Assembly: GCA_005883575.1 (NCBI GenBank)
Contig: VBFH01000074.1
Span: forward strand, 1 to 49,921
From: Chloroflexota bacterium
GTDB taxonomy: Bacteria > Chloroflexota > Dormibacteria > Dormibacterales > Dormibacteraceae
Direction of reading: 5' to 3'
DNA length: 49,921 nt
The first letter of the stretch is position 1. Each line of letters begins with the position of its first letter. The position numbers were made by a program, and so were the translations under genes. Below the pieces are notes generated by a model. That model saw only the letters and a list, made by a program, of their open reading frames with translations. It did no database searches and was not told the DNA's origin. Shown one piece after another: positions 47,605-49,921 of the stretch.

Positions 47605-48704
47605 CGGGACTGCAGGTAGTCGTCGACGGGTCGGGACTGGAGCGACCTTGGGCCGGGGTCGGCGTGTACACGAGCCAGATCCTCCGCGCCATGGCCGTCG
47701 ACCGACCGGATTGCCGGCTCACCGTGTTCGGCCCCCGGCGCGCCTTCATGCACGTGCCCAACGCCACGTACCGGCTGCTGCCGCAGACGAGGTTGTTGGG
47801 CCGCCACGTCCAGTGGCCTGCCATCATCCGCCGGCTGCGGCCACACGCCTACTTCGGCCCGGCGGGGGTGCTGCCCCTCGGCAACGTCGGGTGCCCTTCC
47901 GTCATCACCGTTCATGACCTCGCCATCTACCGCAATCCCCGCTGGTTCCCGGGCCGGCAGCCGCTGAGCACGCGCTTTGTCGTCCCCCGATCGGTGCTCC
48001 GAGCGGACGTCGTGATCGCCGTCTCCGAAAACACGGCGCGCGACGTCGTCGACATCTTCGGTATCGATCGGAAGCGGATCGAAGTGGTGCCGCACGGCGT
48101 TTCCCCGAAGTTTCGACCGATGGGCCGCGACGAGCTCGCGGACGCTCGCGTCCGGCTCGGACTGCCGGAGCGATTCATCCTCTTCGTGGGCACGGTCGAG
48201 CCGCGCAAGAACCTGGAGACGCTGCTCGACGCGTGGGTGACGATGCGCGACCGACCGGACCTCGTGGTCGTCGGCTCCTGGGGCTGGCGGTACGAATCGA
48301 TCCGCGACAAGATGGCCCGGCTCGGCCCGCGCCTGCACCACCTCGAATCGGTCGACCCTGATCAACTCCCGGCGATCTACAACCTGGCGCGCGTGCTCGC
48401 GCACCCGGCCTGGTACGAGGGATTCGGGCTTCCTCCGCTCGAAGCGATGGCCAGCGGCACGCCCACGGTGGTCGCGGACACGTCGAGCCTGCCCGAGGTG
48501 GTGGCCGACGCGGGCATGGTCGTGCCGGCCGGGGATGTCGACGCCTGGCGCAAGGCGCTGGAGCGAGTGATCGCCGACACCGACCTCGCGGCCGGCATGC
48601 GCCATCGCGGCATATTGCGTGCGGCCCAGTTCAGCTGGGAACGCGCGGGGCAGCTGACGTGGCGTGCCGTCGACGACTCGATCAGGGCCCGAGCAGCTCC
48701 CTGA
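47601..48704 (+). CDS. Glycosyltransferase family 4 protein
   Basis: About 367 residues, GT-B fold. The N-terminal Rossmann strand LQVVVDGSGLERPWAGVGVYT lies upstream of the first canonical start (GTG 47664), so translation must begin earlier. CTG 47601 overlaps the upstream TGA as CTGA and is the only near-cognate codon at the right place. The C-terminal donor domain has FVGTVEPRKNLETLLDAW and the EX7E-type region HPAWYEGFGLPPLEAMASG. Retaining transferases of this kind build exopolysaccharide or cell-wall glycans. Its end overlaps the convergent GT4 gene by 23 nt. Confidence 0.88.
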   Translation: MTGLQVVVDGSGLERPWAGVGVYTSQILRAMAVDRPDCRLTVFGPRRAFMHVPNATYRLLPQTRLLGRHVQWPAIIRRLRPHAYFGPAGVLPLGNVGCPSVITVHDLAIYRNPRWFPGRQPLSTRFVVPRSVLRADVVIAVSENTARDVVDIFGIDRKRIEVVPHGVSPKFRPMGRDELADARVRLGLPERFILFVGTVEPRKNLETLLDAWVTMRDRPDLVVVGSWGWRYESIRDKMARLGPRLHHLESVDPDQLPAIYNLARVLAHPAWYEGFGLPPLEAMASGTPTVVADTSSLPEVVADAGMVVPAGDVDAWRKALERVIADTDLAAGMRHRGILRAAQFSWERAGQLTWRAVDDSIRARAAP

Positions 48705-49758
48705 CGGCGCCGGCGATTCCCGCGGCCGTCTTGTCCCAGGTGAACCTGGCGGCGCGGGCTCGAGCCGCCAGCGAGAGCTGCGTTCGCAGCGCCTTGTCGC
48801 CGAGTGCGACCTCGAGGACGCCGGCCACCTCCTCGGGTCGGGCCGCGGCGTGAAAGTAAAGTGCCGCATCGCCGCCGACCTCAGGAAGGGATGAAGACTT
48901 GGCGGCGACGACCACCTTGCCTCGCGCCATCGCCTCCAAGACAGGCAGCCCGAAGCCTTCGTACAGGCTGGGCACGACGACCGCGCTCGCGTGCTTGTAA
49001 AGCAGCTCGAGCGTCGGCTGGTCGACCATGCCGAGGACGCGACAGTGGCTGGAGCTGCGCAGTCTCGCGGTGAGGGTGGGATCGCGCTCGGGGCCCGCGA
49101 CCGCAAGGGTCACGCCGTCCAGACGCTCCACGGCCTCGAGCGCGGCCGCCTGGTTCTTGCGCGCCTCGATGCGACCGACCTGAAGCACGAAATTTCCGTT
49201 CAACCCCAGCTCGGCGAGCCGAGAGGGCGCAGCAGGATCGGCAGAAGGCGGGCTGACCCCGAGCGGCACCACCCGTACCCTCTCCGGATCGACGCCGTAG
49301 AGCTGAACAAGGTCCTGACGCGTCGACTCGGACACCGCGATGAGGAGGCGGGAGCGCGCGATCGCCCAACGCGTGCTCAGGCGGAGGTACGCCATGTCGG
49401 CGGACCCATAGGCTTCGGGATGGCGCTTGAACGCCAGGTCGTGGACGACGGTCAGCACCTTTCCCGCCCACGCGAACGGAATTGCGTGCCCGGGCACGAA
49501 CAGCAGGTCAGGACGCTCGGCCGCAAGGGCCAGCGGGAGCCGCACCTGCGACCAAAGACGCGGAAAGGGCAGGACCATCGCGTCGACGCCCAACCCGGCG
49601 CGAGGGCGCGAGGCGAAAAAGCGCCACCCCAACTCGGGCGCAGCCGCCGGCAGGCGCCGCGACACCTCGCGCGTGAAGATCTCGGTGCCCGTAAGCACCG
49701 GCCGCGTGGCGGGGTTGATGTCGACCGCGACGGTGCTGCGCGGCGAACCGGAGGGCAC
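48682..49758 (-). CDS. Glycosyltransferase family 4 protein
   Basis: About 358 residues. The acceptor domain begins VAVDINPATRPVLTGTEIFT, followed by VVHDLAFKRHPEAYG. The donor domain has LQVGRIEARKNQAAALEAVE and VVPSLYEGFGLPVLEAMARG. It is a paralogue-like partner of the convergent gene, so both probably serve one glycan pathway. The frame is open to ATG 49785, but that codon would overlap the divergent gene's start. GTG 49758, with AAGG 9 nt upstream, is preferred; TTG 49764 is also possible. Confidence 0.88.
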   Translation of the reverse strand: MPSGSPRSTVAVDINPATRPVLTGTEIFTREVSRRLPAAAPELGWRFFASRPRAGLGVDAMVLPFPRLWSQVRLPLALAAERPDLLFVPGHAIPFAWAGKVLTVVHDLAFKRHPEAYGSADMAYLRLSTRWAIARSRLLIAVSESTRQDLVQLYGVDPERVRVVPLGVSPPSADPAAPSRLAELGLNGNFVLQVGRIEARKNQAAALEAVERLDGVTLAVAGPERDPTLTARLRSSSHCRVLGMVDQPTLELLYKHASAVVVPSLYEGFGLPVLEAMARGKVVVAAKSSSLPEVGGDAALYFHAAARPEEVAGVLEVALGDKALRTQLSLAARARAARFTWDKTAAGIAGAVRELLGP

Positions 49759-49770
49759 GATCAACGACCT

Positions 49771-49783
49771 TAAGCTATGGCCC
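49771..49783 (+). promoter_or_regulatory. Leaderless -10 element of the last ORF
   Basis: TAAGCT at 49771-49776 lies 7 nt before ATG 49784, with no Shine-Dalgarno. It is also the upstream region of the divergent glycosyltransferase. Confidence 0.4.
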
Positions 49784-49921
49784 ATGCGGCTTGTTATCGG
49801 CCGAGTCGTCGCGGCGCTGGTCCTGCTCGCAGGGGCCGGCTACCTGCTGCAGGCTTCGGCGGGCGGCCGCGACCACGACTCGATTCATCGGCAGGTGGTC
49901 CCGTTCGGGCGCTCGACGTTG
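49784..49921 (+). CDS. Secreted or membrane protein, N-terminal fragment
   Basis: The first 46 residues run off the window. MRLVIGRVVAALVLLAGAGYLL is a signal peptide or membrane anchor, followed by a polar stretch (GGRDHDSIHRQVVPFGRSTL). No family can be named from this. It is divergent from the GT4 gene. Confidence 0.6.
   Translation, partial: MRLVIGRVVAALVLLAGAGYLLQASAGGRDHDSIHRQVVPFGRSTL

Overview
The window is 49.9 kb of GC-rich bacterial chromosome with high gene density, no CRISPR array and no recognisable insertion sequence. It mixes actinobacterial traits (an F420/deazaflavin-type reductase, an InhA-like enoyl-ACP reductase, an SCO1664/DUF3090 pair, many leaderless-looking starts) with a Chloroflexota-like setting. 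That fits a Terrabacteria lineage such as Ca. Dormibacterota or another Chloroflexota relative. The taxonomic guess is inference; no rRNA is present to decide it.

Layout. The first 1.25 kb is sparse, with two possible small minus-strand genes. From 1.26 to 9.6 kb runs a compact plus-strand block: deazaflavin reductase, LapA-like membrane protein, LOG-family hydrolase, phospholipase-D-like protein, an Sco1-TlpA redoxin fusion, heme A synthase, heme O synthase, a metallo-beta-lactamase (MBL) hydrolase, a two-domain sulfurtransferase and FabI. The middle of this block is a cytochrome-oxidase maturation cluster (copper delivery plus heme O/A). From 9.7 to 13.4 kb come an RNase H-like protein, an AT-hook basic protein, a zinc-ribbon membrane protein, an acyl-CoA dehydrogenase with two MaoC-type dehydratases, and a DUF2269 protein. 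From 13.2 to 18.8 kb the minus strand holds a complete branched-chain amino-acid-type ABC transporter (LivG, F, H, M and a lipoprotein binding protein) with an unknown membrane protein at its end. From 18.8 to 21.1 kb lie a secreted Ser/Pro-rich anchor protein and the SCO1664/DUF3090 pair. From 21.2 to 31.0 kb are dnaK, a GT87-like protein, tRNA-Thr(CGT), a GNAT, a degenerate HtrA, argS, an MBL protein, pyrG, and a GlpX-like protein that has lost catalytic motifs. An M50 protease follows.

From 32.0 to 47.6 kb is a housekeeping superoperon: rpmE, DUF1385, prfA, prmC, sua5, glyA, a wecA/tagO-type transferase, two AtpI-type proteins, atpBEFHAGDC, murA and a short MreB-like protein. This order parallels both Mycobacterium and Bacillus. 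Two convergent GT4 glycosyltransferases and a truncated secreted ORF close the window.

The most unusual signals are these: junctions where the downstream protein clearly begins at a near-cognate codon overlapping the upstream stop (CTGA twice, perhaps ATAG and GTAG); a -10-like hexamer 6-7 nt before many starts (leaderless transcription); a repeated leader element upstream of the RNase H-like gene and prfA; predicted pseudo-enzymes (HtrA-like, GlpX-like); MurA with Asp at the Cys115 position; a shortened MreB with a changed phosphate loop; and a likely one-base frameshift in the Ser/Pro-rich protein.
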